From the NCBI GenBank assembly GCA_003024985.2, contig PXIH01S0006975.1: a DNA stretch of 11,802 bases. The stretch is one strand, 5' to 3'. Source of the DNA: Euperipatoides rowelli (lineage: Eukaryota > Onychophora > Udeonychophora > Euonychophora > Peripatopsidae). The first letter of the stretch is position 1. Each line of letters opens with the position of its first letter. The notes below the pieces were generated by a model that saw only the letters and a list, made by a program, of their open reading frames with translations, made no database searches and had not been told where the DNA came from. Made by a program: the position numbers and the translations under genes. This document shows positions 1 through 7,318 of this stretch, piece by piece.

Positions 1-1236
1 ATCAACTTTGCATGTATCAAAATAATAAAAAAAAGAAACAAGCAAAAATGTTCTGTTTATTTCGATTGTTTTTCTACAGAAAATTTGGGCTACTACAAAA
101 ACACTCGGGCTACTGATAAATTAAGAGTGGTAGTCTGGTGGGCTACCACCAAAAAAATTCTAATTTCTAGCACTGCATGAGTATATTCACTCCTGGGACA
201 AATGCATAAGTACAGTATGCTATCTGTGGTGGCTCTTATCCATTGGATAGCAAGTGTTTTATTGATGGGATATGTAATGTAATAAATGAGTAATTTCATA
301 ATTTTTAAGGCATTTGAAAACAGTAAATGCAAATGACATTAAAATATATTGATCAAAGGGAAGAAAAAAAAGTAATACTTTAAATATTTAAGATTAGCTG
401 ATAGGTAATTAATACATTATGTATGAAATCATTCGTCATATTTCACTGCACACATTCCATTTCGAGAAACTGTATATATTTAAGCATTTCCTATTCCATA
501 TAAATTATGAAGAATAGGATGGCCGTTGATAACAATAAGTTTATGATAGGCTGCTCAGATGCAACCAACGTTGCACGTTGTCTATGTGAAACTCTATAGG
601 CTCCACAACTTGACTGTGTATTCTTTACGACTGACATTCTTCATATGTTACTACATGTGTAATAAATAAATAAAAGATTGCACACAAGATTCATTCCAGT
701 AAAAGTGAAGTCTATCTTTCTATTATCTGGCCTCACACACATAATATACAGTAGATAAAATAGGTTTCCATTATAGATAACTGTAACTAAAATACATTCT
801 CTAAATCTTGCAAGAACAAGACAAAGATCAAAAGACATAAAATCAGATAAGATTAACTGTTTTTAAATTCTATCAGTTATTAGGCTTCTAAATAAATTTA
901 AATAGGCTTAAAAAAGTATATTTATAGGCTTTATTTAATTTCTTCCACTCTTTCCTTTCCCTCTGCTCCCCAATAAAATAACGTACACTGCTTAATGATT
1001 TTTTTAAAATAAGCCTTCAATTCGAACCAAACTCCACTTGTTGGTTTGAAAATCAGGCCTATTTTATAATCCAATAATATTACAGGCTTATAGTTTTTTA
1101 CTCCTGCATGCCTCCAAATATGAACATACAAATACAAAAAGGAAAAGTTATTAAAAAAAATAAAAATAAACAATTCTCATTTTTCTTGTATTTACTGTAC
1201 AGTTCTTGATGGATTTTTATTTTGTCTTTTACATCG
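1..1236. other. Unassigned AT-rich non-coding DNA, probably intron
   Basis: I see no credible exon on either strand. The open frames here are short, rich in AT-type codons and without recognisable motifs. Visible small items are three GGGCTAC words at 87-93, 107-113 and 140-146, a 5-bp hairpin GCAAC/GTTGC at 561-574, and an AATAAATAAATAAA cluster near 660-673 that could be a retroelement tail or chance. If the minus-strand ABCD4 gene continues below 2768, this would be intron or 3' flank. The ATP-binding domain exons expected next for ABCD4 (Walker A, signature, Walker B) are not found here. Confidence 0.5.
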
Positions 1237-1535
1237 TAATGTACGGTTTGATGCCATATTGTAAACAAAACTCCGGCAGGTAAATATAAAGACTAAATCG
1301 ATTACAAATAAATTTATAACTTATTTTTTTGTCATCCGATTTACATAAAATTTAATATGCATAGCTGTATTTATCTAATAAACAATATTATAACTTCAAA
1401 TTAATTCCAGATCAAGATCGTTATAGCAGCTTTTGATGCATACTGTATATGCTCACTCTATAGTTAAAGTGCTTATAACCTACTTGTGTTATTAATTTTT
1501 ATCGTTGGTCGGGTTAAAATACAAAAAAACAAAAC

Positions 1536-1558
1536 ACTGTAGTTTTGGTAACTACAGT
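1536..1558. repeat. Short perfect hairpin in the palindrome spacer
   Basis: ACTGTAGTT and AACTACAGT form a perfect 9-bp stem around a 5-base loop (TTGGT), at the centre of the 1239-1878 palindrome. It caps the larger foldback, so the whole element could fold as one long rod. Confidence 0.7.
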
Positions 1559-1592
1559 ACATCTACAGTCGGTCTTTTTTTATATTTGAACC

Positions 1593-1661
1593 TGACAAAT
1601 GATAAAAAATTAATAACACAAGCATGTTGACAAATGATAAAAATTAATAACACAAGCATGT
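1593..1661 (+). repeat. Two tandem copies of a 34-35-bp unit
   Basis: Units at 1593-1627 and 1628-1661 begin TGACAAATGATAAAAA and end AACACAAGCATGT. They differ only by one A in an A-run. The left arm of the surrounding palindrome has just one counterpart (near 1476-1510), so the duplication arose in the right arm after the palindrome formed. Confidence 0.9.
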
Positions 1662-1880
1662 TATAAGCACCTTAACCATAGAGTGAGCGTATACAATATG
1701 GATCAAAAGCAGCTATAACGAACTTGGACTGGAGTTAATTTAAGGTCATAATAAAGTTTTTTAAATACAGTTCTGCATATTAAATTTTATGTAAATCGGA
1801 TCAAAAGTAAATAAGTTAGGAATTTATTTGTAATCGATTTTAGTAGTTTTGTTTACAATATGGCGTCAAACCTTACGCTA

Positions 1881-2102
1881 ATTCCAAGTCCACTCATTAT
1901 AAATAAATAAAACTCAATATAATAACATAGCATTGCATTTTCCAGGTTGTCAGTTTATATGGCTGTTTTCATTAAAATATCAAATTTTATGCAAACTTAT
2001 CTCATTCTCTTACCATCCCCCCTCCCATTTCTATTCCATTTGTAATTGTGACAATAAATAAATACATCTGGTCAGAATAAAAATCATCATAATAATGATA
2101 AT
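1881..2102. other. Unassigned AT-rich stretch with a possible LINE 3' tail
   Basis: No coding potential is seen. Bases 2041-2066 read TGTAATTGTGAC followed by AATAAATAAATACA. This resembles the 3' end of the LINE at 11300-11327 (GTAATTTGATAAATAAATAA). It could be a very short 5'-truncated LINE copy on the plus strand, but nothing upstream is recognisable. Confidence 0.3.
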
Positions 2103-2133
2103 ATAATGGTCGTGGTCATGCTTTCAACCAGGC

Positions 2134-2340
2134 GGGAAGCTTATTTTATTGTCGACAGTGCACTTTTAACCAGGAAGGGACTAAAATGCTTTACATTTTC
2201 ATAACCATGTTTATGCTTTGAGCTGAGAGGGAGCTTATACTTATTCATTTTTCAAAATTTCTCACGCTTTTACCTGCGAAGTGTTTATATTCCTTTATTT
2301 TTCATAATTTATCTTGCGTTTTCTTCCCGGGAACTGCTTT
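2134..2340 (+). repeat. Degenerate tandem array, unit about 50 bp
   Basis: Four diverged units can be lined up by eye, starting near 2134, 2177, 2229 and 2280. Each begins with a G-rich word (GGGAAGC, GGGACTA, GGGAGCT, AAGTGTT), passes through TTATT..TTTTCATAA(T/C) and ends in a GCTTTTA.CC-like word (CTTTTAACCAGG, CTTTGAGCTGAG, CTTTTACCTGCG, GTTTTCTTCCCGGG). Spacings are roughly 43, 52 and 51 bases. A partial unit (CTTTCAACCAGG) precedes the array at 2121. No open frame runs through it, so it is a decayed minisatellite. Confidence 0.6.
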
Positions 2341-2355
2341 TGACCGTGAGTGAGG

Positions 2356-2442
2356 TACTGTATATATGCAATATATACTGTAGATGTATAGTGTAACTAC
2401 TGTATATATACTGCACATTTACATATACTGTACATATAATTA
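2356..2442. repeat. TACTGTATA-rich low-complexity tract
   Basis: This purine/pyrimidine-alternating stretch repeats TACTGTA and TATATACTG words (near 2357, 2375, 2399, 2409, 2426). It has no fixed period and no coding potential. Confidence 0.6.
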
Positions 2443-2670
2443 TAACCAGCTGTCACTGCGTCGGGTGCAAAATTGTGATAGTATGTAAGGCTTTCCACAA
2501 GTCTGGTGAAATTAGGGTGTTTAAAAGGTGTAAGGTAATTCTTCCTGTCAGTCAGACTTTAGATGAGGGCAGTCAGTCAAATGTAGCTGGCCCTTTTGGA
2601 TTGCTGTGAAAGAGACAGGGGTTGCCTAGCATTTAAGCGTGAAGGGTGAGATCTAAAACATATACATGTG
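2443..2670. other. GC-richer unassigned stretch in the putative intron
   Basis: Base composition is less AT-rich than its surroundings, yet no open frame survives on either strand. On the minus strand, TCTCTTTCACAG (ending about 2608) looks like a splice acceptor, but all three frames after it close within about 20 codons and no donor follows. On the plus strand, GCCTAGCATTTAAGCG (about 2623-2638) resembles a tRNA anticodon arm, and GGGTGAGATCT downstream is a poor match to a pol III B box. An old tRNA-derived SINE is possible but unproven. Confidence 0.3.
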
Positions 2671-2697
2671 TATATTATATATATATATATATATATA
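2671..2697. repeat. (TA)n microsatellite
   Basis: An almost uninterrupted TA dinucleotide run, with one extra T near its start. Confidence 0.95.
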
Positions 2698-2767
2698 ATT
2701 GTATTTAATGCGTATAAACTGTAAATATAATTGAATGATAATTTTAAATCAGATTAAAGTTGCTTAC

Positions 2768-2866
2768 CTTGACTCTTGATCTAAATTTTGTTTTCTCGAT
2801 AATTCTTTTATATTTTGTTCTTTCTCCTTTTTTAATAACTGTAAACTTTCTAAAACTTCACCGATT
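2768..2866 (-). CDS. ABCD4: ABCD4 exon: start of the linker between the transmembrane and ATP-binding domains (partial gene)
   Basis: This 99-base exon is bounded on the minus strand by an acceptor (TTAATTATTTCAG, cag at 2867-2869) and a consensus donor (AAG|GTAAG, gtaag at 2763-2767). Only one frame is open. Its first base completes the Arg codon CG|A left by the upstream exon, then 32 codons begin IGEVLESLQLL and end NLDQES, with two bases carried over (phase 2 at both ends). Joined to the previous exon it reads AHRIGEVLESL, matching the vertebrate ABCD4 segment I recall as HRIGQLRETL, which leaves the last transmembrane helix. The remainder is Lys/Glu/Gln-rich and probably helical, as expected for the less conserved linker before the ATP-binding domain. 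The next exon is not in the window. ABCD4 is a lysosomal half-transporter acting with LMBD1 in cobalamin release; that role is family knowledge. Confidence 0.88.
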
Positions 2867-3129
2867 CTGAAATAATTAAAATTTAAAAGAAACTAAATGA
2901 ATTAAAATCACTATGAAATAAGGAATTCAACTCAACTTTGTTGAGTTAAAATAAATCTAGCAATAATAGATTTTATTTTATCCCAATGTAATTCTTTACA
3001 TTAGGAAACACAAACTTTAATGACTAAAATGTGGGAATTAATAAACTGCAAATAAAAATTTATATTTAATAGAACAATACTATTCATTACATACATGTGT
3101 TAACAGCTGAGCAAACTTTAGGGCTATTA

Positions 3130-3801
3130 TTAAGGTAACCCTAAATGAAGAATGTTAAAGGTCAAATGTAACGGATTTTGAAATTTTTTAATATAAATGA
3201 TTTTCAGATTTGTTTACTAAAAAAAAAATATCCACCAGAAAAGAAAAAAAATTAAATAAAAAAATAGTTATTTACAATTAAATTTTTAAAATAATTGTCA
3301 TTAGCTCCTCCCTCTTAAAACAACAATGTCTACGCCAGGGAAAATATTTTATGATGTCATAGAGTTTGTTATACTTAACTATAGAATATTTGCTATCTTT
3401 GTCAGCTTAAGGCTGGAAATCCTATGGACTAATTGTTTAAATGCTTATAAAAAATCATAATCAAATTTATCCTTTGTACTATTATGGTCCAATTTGTTTG
3501 TTTTTTTTAAAAAAAAATCAAAATGAACTTTACAACAAGTGGAACATACCACTATTTACATGATAAATCATTTAAAAGAAAATAGCTGTAGATATTGAAC
3601 GTCATCAAATTAATCTCAAACCAAAAATTTTTTTTGAAATTTTCATTTTGTAATCTCAAACAGAGGCTATGAAAATTCTTAATTTTATCTTTAAATAACT
3701 TTTTTTTATGCATTTTCAATTTTTATTTTAATAATTATCTTTGAAAACCAATAATAATAAAAAATCCATTACATTTGACCTTTAAGATAACCCTAAATGA
3801 G
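3130..3801. repeat. Direct repeats of about 19 bp flanking the TTAA element
   Basis: TTAAGGTAACCCTAAATGA at 3130-3148 and TTAAGATAACCCTAAATGA at 3782-3800 differ at one position. The right copy starts exactly at the right-hand TTAA of the inverted-repeat element. The left copy is separated from the left-hand TTAA by six bases (AGAATG). They are longer than any usual TTAA target duplication. Confidence 0.8.
3159..3781. mobile_element. Non-autonomous inverted-repeat element with TTAA target duplication (MITE-like)
   Basis: The ends are inverted repeats starting AGGTCAAATGTAACGGATTTT on the left and, reverse-complemented, AGGTCAAATGTAATGGATTTT on the right, with one mismatch in 21. Weaker similarity continues inward (GATTTTCA against GGTTTTCA). 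TTAA flanks both ends (3155-3158 and 3782-3785). TTAA duplications are typical of piggyBac-type transposases, but piggyBac tips usually start CCC, so assignment is tentative. The 623-base body is very AT-rich, has no transposase frame and includes a small internal direct repeat AATCTCAAAC (3612-3621, 3652-3661). It lies within the intron between the two ABCD4 exons. Confidence 0.72.
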
Positions 3802-4021
3802 TTAAATTTAAACAGCTGCAAGATGAAATTTTAAAACTTTTTTGGATTGTAAAACTTGATGCCTATTGACAATTCAATCCCATTTGATATTAGTTTCTAT
3901 TTAAATAGACGAGAAGTTTGATTTTCAAATTTCCAAGCTTAATCAAATAGTGACACAAATATAAGACCTAATTTATTTAAACTTACATGGGATAAAAACT
4001 AGAAGAAAATCATATACTGAC

Positions 4022-4113
4022 CGATGGGCAGTCCCAGCTATATCAGTTACTTTTCCAGATAAATCAACCAGTTTACTGAAACTTGAAATGAGATACATGC
4101 AGACAAATGCATT
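4022..4113 (-). CDS. ABCD4: ABCD4 exon: last transmembrane helix of the membrane domain (partial gene)
   Basis: This 92-base exon follows a strong acceptor on the minus strand (TTTATTTTATTTTCAG, cag at 4114-4116) and ends at donor GTCAGT (4021-4016). Thirty codons plus CG encode NAFVCMYLISSFSKLVDLSG, continue through a short segment ending DIAGTAHR, and leave phase 2. The first codon is complete, so the upstream intron is phase 0. I recognise it by similarity to the vertebrate ABCD4 stretch NAFVCIYLIS..QLIDLS....DVAGYTHR, which is the end of the sixth transmembrane helix and the turn into the linker. The gene product is an ABC half-transporter of the lysosomal membrane. The preceding exon was searched for by eye up to the window end and not found, so the upstream intron is probably more than 7.6 kb and filled with retrotransposons. 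Confidence 0.9.
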
Positions 4114-4392
4114 CTGAAAATAAAATAAAAAAAAACATAATATTATTTTCGTTTATTCCCAAATAAGAAACAAAATATAAATTTATATATGATTAATTTA
4201 CATTGATAGACATTATCATAATCATTATCCCAAATTGGATATATGATTATTTACATAATACTGTATATGGTCATTATAAAAAATTTTAAGTAAACAAATT
4301 CACCAATATAATATTAAAATATTAACATAGTATAGAAATATATTAAATAAACCCAATCTAAATATATTCATTTATAGATTCCATTATTTTAA
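4114..4392. other. AT-rich putative ABCD4 intron sequence
   Basis: This stretch lies between the ABCD4 acceptor and the 3' end of the minus-strand LINE. It has no exon, no clear repeat and no recognisable site beyond short A and T runs. The LINE 3' untranslated region may extend into it. Confidence 0.45.
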
Positions 4393-5950
4393 CTATACTG
4401 GAGAATTACCATATCTCATAGTTCTGTATTTAGGTAAACAATACCTATAAGAAAATCTAGAATTTCCACCAGATAATTGTTGTCTAGTCATTGGTCTCAT
4501 TTCTTGAATGTTAGCCATAAATTTAATAGCATAATTTTTAAAAATGTTTTTTTATTTATATAATCTCAAGTGAATCTTAATTACAATGAGAAAGAGCATT
4601 TGAATAGACTCTAATAATTTTATCTGAGATTTATTAATAGAATAAGACCATACCACACAACAATATTCCAGGCAGGGTCTAATATATACCTTATAAACCA
4701 AAATCAGAAAGTCATGTGACATTCCCATCCTTCTAAGTTGATAAAGCATAAAATGTTTTGTTATTAGCCTTATCAATTATATTTTTTATACGGGAGTCCC
4801 ATTTTTAAGTCCTCCTGTATCAATACTCTTAATATTTTGCATTCTTTTACTCTATTTAAATAGATGTCATTAATACATAAATCTACAGTCATGAATTCTT
4901 AGAAAAGTCATGAATCATATAAGTACATTTTTTAAAATTAAGAGACATTTTCATTGCATCTGAATCACTTTTTAAAATTTCAATCATTTTCTGGGGAATT
5001 GAATCGTCACTATTAGATTTTTGTGTACATAAAAGTTAAATCGTCCACAAATTTTTATCTATTTTCACAAGAAATAGCAACAGTACATCATTAACGGCAA
5101 TAGCATATAGGCTATGAGGTCTCCCAACACAGAGCTCTGAGGCACTCCATTACTACATGAATTACTATAAATAGATCCACAAGAGCCACCTCTCAATATC
5201 AGTGCACGATTCTCCAGAAAAAATATAAGAAACTTCATTATCATAGGGTTAGTATTATTAAAAAACAATTTACTAAAAAATAAATTAGGCTATGATCTAT
5301 TGAATCATAAGCTTTGCTATAGTCCTGGGTGATCGCACAAACTCTATTACCTAATTGATCTAAGTTTTTAAAAACATAGTCTAAATAAAAAGTCAGATAA
5401 TTGTCAGCGGATTTACCTTTAATACCTCCAAACTGTCTATTGTTGATCTTATCACCAATCGATAACAAAAGACCTTTAACAATAATTCTAATATTTTAAC
5501 TATAGCTGATGATACAACAATAGGCCGTAGATCATTTGGTGAAATACACATTTATTTTTTGGAATGAGAACAAGGAAATTATTCTTCCATATCGATGGAC
5601 AATAACATTCCTCCAATGCCTTATTAATAATCAACATTATCACATATGATAAATTTAACAGCATATTCCCTGAGTATAAAATTAGGTACCGTATACCATC
5701 TGGAGTTATTGCTGAAGAGTCATCAACACGCTTTAATTCTGAATAAACATATAATTCATTTATACTACTTAAAAGAAGGCCAAGTAAATATGCAGGTAAA
5801 TTTACCCTTGAGATAGGACCATGATAATTGGCAAAATTTTTATAAAAGTTCATTGCCATTTGGCTGGAAATCACACAGTTTGTTCCAATTGCTGGTAATA
5901 ACAACACTATATGCACAGGATCAGCAGCTTGTTGGTAAATATTAACAAAA
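4393..5950 (-). mobile_element. Decayed non-LTR retrotransposon (LINE), reverse transcriptase to C-terminus
   Basis: Reading the minus strand from high to low coordinate, the pieces of a LINE ORF2 occur in order but in changing frames. They are: pre-RT region with ITPDGI (about 5696-5715) and IPKNK; a shifted LRPIVVSSAIVKILE segment (about 5540-5485); FGGIKGKSADN; RT motif A QDYSKAYDSID (5328-5291); motif B NGVPQSSVLG (5151-5122); motif C as VDDLTFMYTK (5048-5026); LNFKK; a thumb segment with LKWDS (near 4800); IRPCLEYCCVVWS (about 4690-4640); and a C-terminal LPKYRTMRYGNSPV ending at a stop (4395-4393). No endonuclease is recognised. It lies in the same orientation as ABCD4. Clade is unresolved: the layout fits CR1/Jockey-like elements. 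Confidence 0.9.
5026..5707 (-). pseudogene. LINE reverse transcriptase core, frameshifted
   Basis: RT motifs run from PDGI through motif A (QDYSKAYDSID, catalytic Asp present), motif B (GVPQSSVLG; the usual GVPQGS Gly is Ser) and motif C (VDD in place of the commoner YADD). Neighbouring motifs lie in different minus-strand frames: 5916-5500, 5468-5241 and 5268-5065 are three separate open frames, and motif C lies in another segment followed by a stop. It cannot give a working enzyme. The long open frame 5916-5500 has no start of its own and is only the surviving N-terminal part of this ORF. Confidence 0.88.
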
Positions 5951-6084
5951 TAGAATGAGCCCCAAAATAATGGAATGCCATTTAAAATAATAATGATGAG
6001 TGGTCGTACTCATTGGACTGACTTCCACCAGTTTAACCGCACTCAAATATGCAAATTCAAATGCCATGTTAAAAGCATATGTTT

Positions 6085-6440
6085 ACTGTATATTTTATTT
6101 AAAGACGTCTTCTAGAATAGTGCTCAACGGTATGATATGGATCTTTTACTAAGATGCAAACCAAAGAAATTGAATCAGTGCAGAGTAGAGCAGTTAAGAT
6201 AATTATTGGTAAAAATTATGAAAACTATTGTATCGGCTTATCTATGTTAAATTTGTACCCTAGAGTAACGTAGAGATAAACTTATGTTTAGTTTTGCAAA
6301 GTCGGTTTTTTTTTTTTGCTTCTTTTCCTGAGTACGTTCCTTTGACCAATTTACAAATTTCTGGAATTAGAAGCAGAGATAGTAATAATTTACTATTCAT
6401 TAGAATCGCCCATAGTATCTATGATCAAATGTTTAAATGA
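6085..6440 (+). mobile_element. 3' remnant of a second LINE (thumb and C-terminal part of ORF2)
   Basis: In the frame of position 6109, codons read LLE-stop-CSTV-stop-YGSFTKM and then run on through KEIESVQSRAVKIIIGKNY up to a stop at 6271. The two internal stops stand where LINEs have Tyr and Trp (LLEYCSTVW). One frame over, RDKLMFSFAK follows (from 6272), then a T-run that disrupts the sequence, then a fragment with RSRDSNNL. This is the standard order after the RT domain in CR1/Jockey-like elements: LEYC..VW, E.VQ.RA.KII.G.NY, L.RR..L...FAK. The RT core is not found upstream, so this is a 5'-truncated, mutated copy. It differs from the minus-strand element beside it and is on the opposite strand. 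Confidence 0.8.
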
Positions 6441-7318
6441 TAATCAATAAATGTGTATAATTAATTATGATTTTTTTGTCGACTTATTCTGGGCAAGAAA
6501 AATAGTTATTAATTAATTGGTTAATTAATTGTCTTCTCTTTTCATGTAATAATAATAATAAAAATATAAATAAATAAATAGTACCAGTATTCGTTGGCAA
6601 TGGCNAAAGCCAATCCAAGATAATAAGACAATTAAAAGAAGCATAGATCTGGATCTCAGACCCAACATTATAATGCAGCATATGATATTAGATGATTTTC
6701 TAACCTTAACCAGACTGTATACTTATAATAAAGGCTATACATTTGGATTGCTTTTTTTAATATAATTGTAATTTATATAATTCTTATAAACTTAATCAAA
6801 GATGTATATAAAAAATTCAAACTAAATAAATTAATAGCTGATCTTAATAAAATTGTTTAGGTCTCAATTCTTTTGAAATTATTTTTAAGCTAAAATTTCC
6901 AAGTACAAAATAAAAAAGTTCTACTTTAATTCAGCAATAGATTTTCTAACCTGCTTTAAGAAATTTTGAATGCATGAATTAAAAACTTAACCAAAAGGAC
7001 TTAAAAAAATCATACAGTATTGTAAAATAAAAGAATTGTAGGTATTTCTTAACTTTTGAATGCTGACGCTGAGTTGTAAGAAAATAGCAAATGGAAAGAA
7101 TTATAAAGAAAATATAAAGAGTTATAAAGTTATTTGTTCCAATGATAATAATAGTGTACTAAAGGACCATGATATAATTAATGAAAAATGCTCTTTGCAG
7201 AAACTACAATTATTAATAAAAAAAATCATAGACCTAAGTAATACATTTTGGTAGTAAAAACAAAACAAAATTCTTAGAAATTAGGGATGAATATTATTTA
7301 TTATACTAGTACTAGTTT
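6441..7318. other. Unassigned AT-rich putative intron sequence
   Basis: No reliable gene is seen. Items present are a perfect 9-bp hairpin ATTAATTAA/TTAATTAAT with loop TTGG (6508-6529), an assembly N at 6605, and a 64-codon plus-strand open frame at 7060-7254 that starts in AT-rich sequence, has Lys/Asn/Ile-dominated composition and no recognisable domain. That frame is as expected by chance in such DNA. Confidence 0.45.
6547..6580 (+). repeat. (TAA)n and (TAAA)n simple repeats
   Basis: Five TAA units are followed by AAATA and then three to four TAAA units. This could be the tail of a retroelement copy, but upstream sequence is not recognisable. Confidence 0.85.

Larger units (their letters stand above)
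1239..1878. mobile_element. Foldback/MITE-like long imperfect palindrome flanked by TA
   Basis: The left arm (about 1239-1521) and right arm (about 1583-1878) are reverse complements over nearly their whole length, around a spacer of about 60 bases. The tips align in register: ATGTACGGTTTGATGCC on the left and GCGTAAGGTTTGACGCC on the reverse-complemented right, followed by a shared ATATTGTAAACAAAACT. A TA dinucleotide sits immediately outside both ends (1237-1238 and 1879-1880) and similarity stops there, which suggests a TA target duplication as made by Tc1/mariner-type transposases. There is no transposase ORF, so it would be non-autonomous. The arms differ by substitutions, an insertion of about 18 bases in the left arm (near 1272-1290) and a 34-bp duplication in the right arm, so it is not recent. 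The superfamily is inferred from the TA alone. Confidence 0.82.
2867..4021 (-). other. ABCD4: ABCD4 intron, 1155 bases, phase 2, hosting a TTAA element
   Basis: The intron is inferred from the two flanking exons. It runs from GTCAGT (4021-4016 on the minus strand) to CAG (2869-2867). Phase 2 at both ends gives an uninterrupted codon (CG|A, Arg). It holds the inverted-repeat element at 3159-3781, perfect hairpins at 2929-2947 (AACTCAAC/GTTGAGTT, loop TTT) and 2985-3002 (AATGTAA/TTACATT), and otherwise AT-rich sequence without exons. Confidence 0.85.

Noticed and set aside
93-1173. Minus-strand open frames at 93-332, 641-838 and 931-1173 as ABCD4 downstream exons
   Set aside because: None contains Walker A, ABC signature or Walker B patterns, none has paired splice sites in frame, and none continues the phase 2 end of the 2768-2866 exon convincingly.
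3117-3146. TTTAGGG...CCCTAAA as interstitial telomere sequence
   Set aside because: There is only one unit in each direction and no tandem array. It is better explained as a short inverted repeat beside the TTAA element.
5500-5916. Long minus-strand open frame of 138 codons as a host gene
   Set aside because: Its downstream half carries LINE pre-RT and RT N-terminal patterns (TPDGI, IPKNK), and the next RT motifs follow on the same strand in other frames. It is a fragment of the decayed LINE.
6484-6681. Minus-strand 65-codon open frame
   Set aside because: It runs through an N, a TAA/TAAA simple repeat and a perfect AT hairpin, and has no motif.
7040-7085. Possible small upstream ABCD4 exon on the minus strand (acceptor TTACAACTCAG, donor GTTAAG)
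   Set aside because: It would encode only about five residues, without similarity to the segment expected before NAFVC.
7060-7254. Plus-strand 64-codon open frame as a small gene
   Set aside because: Composition is dominated by Lys, Asn and Ile as expected by chance in AT-rich DNA. There is no domain, no promoter and no splice evidence.
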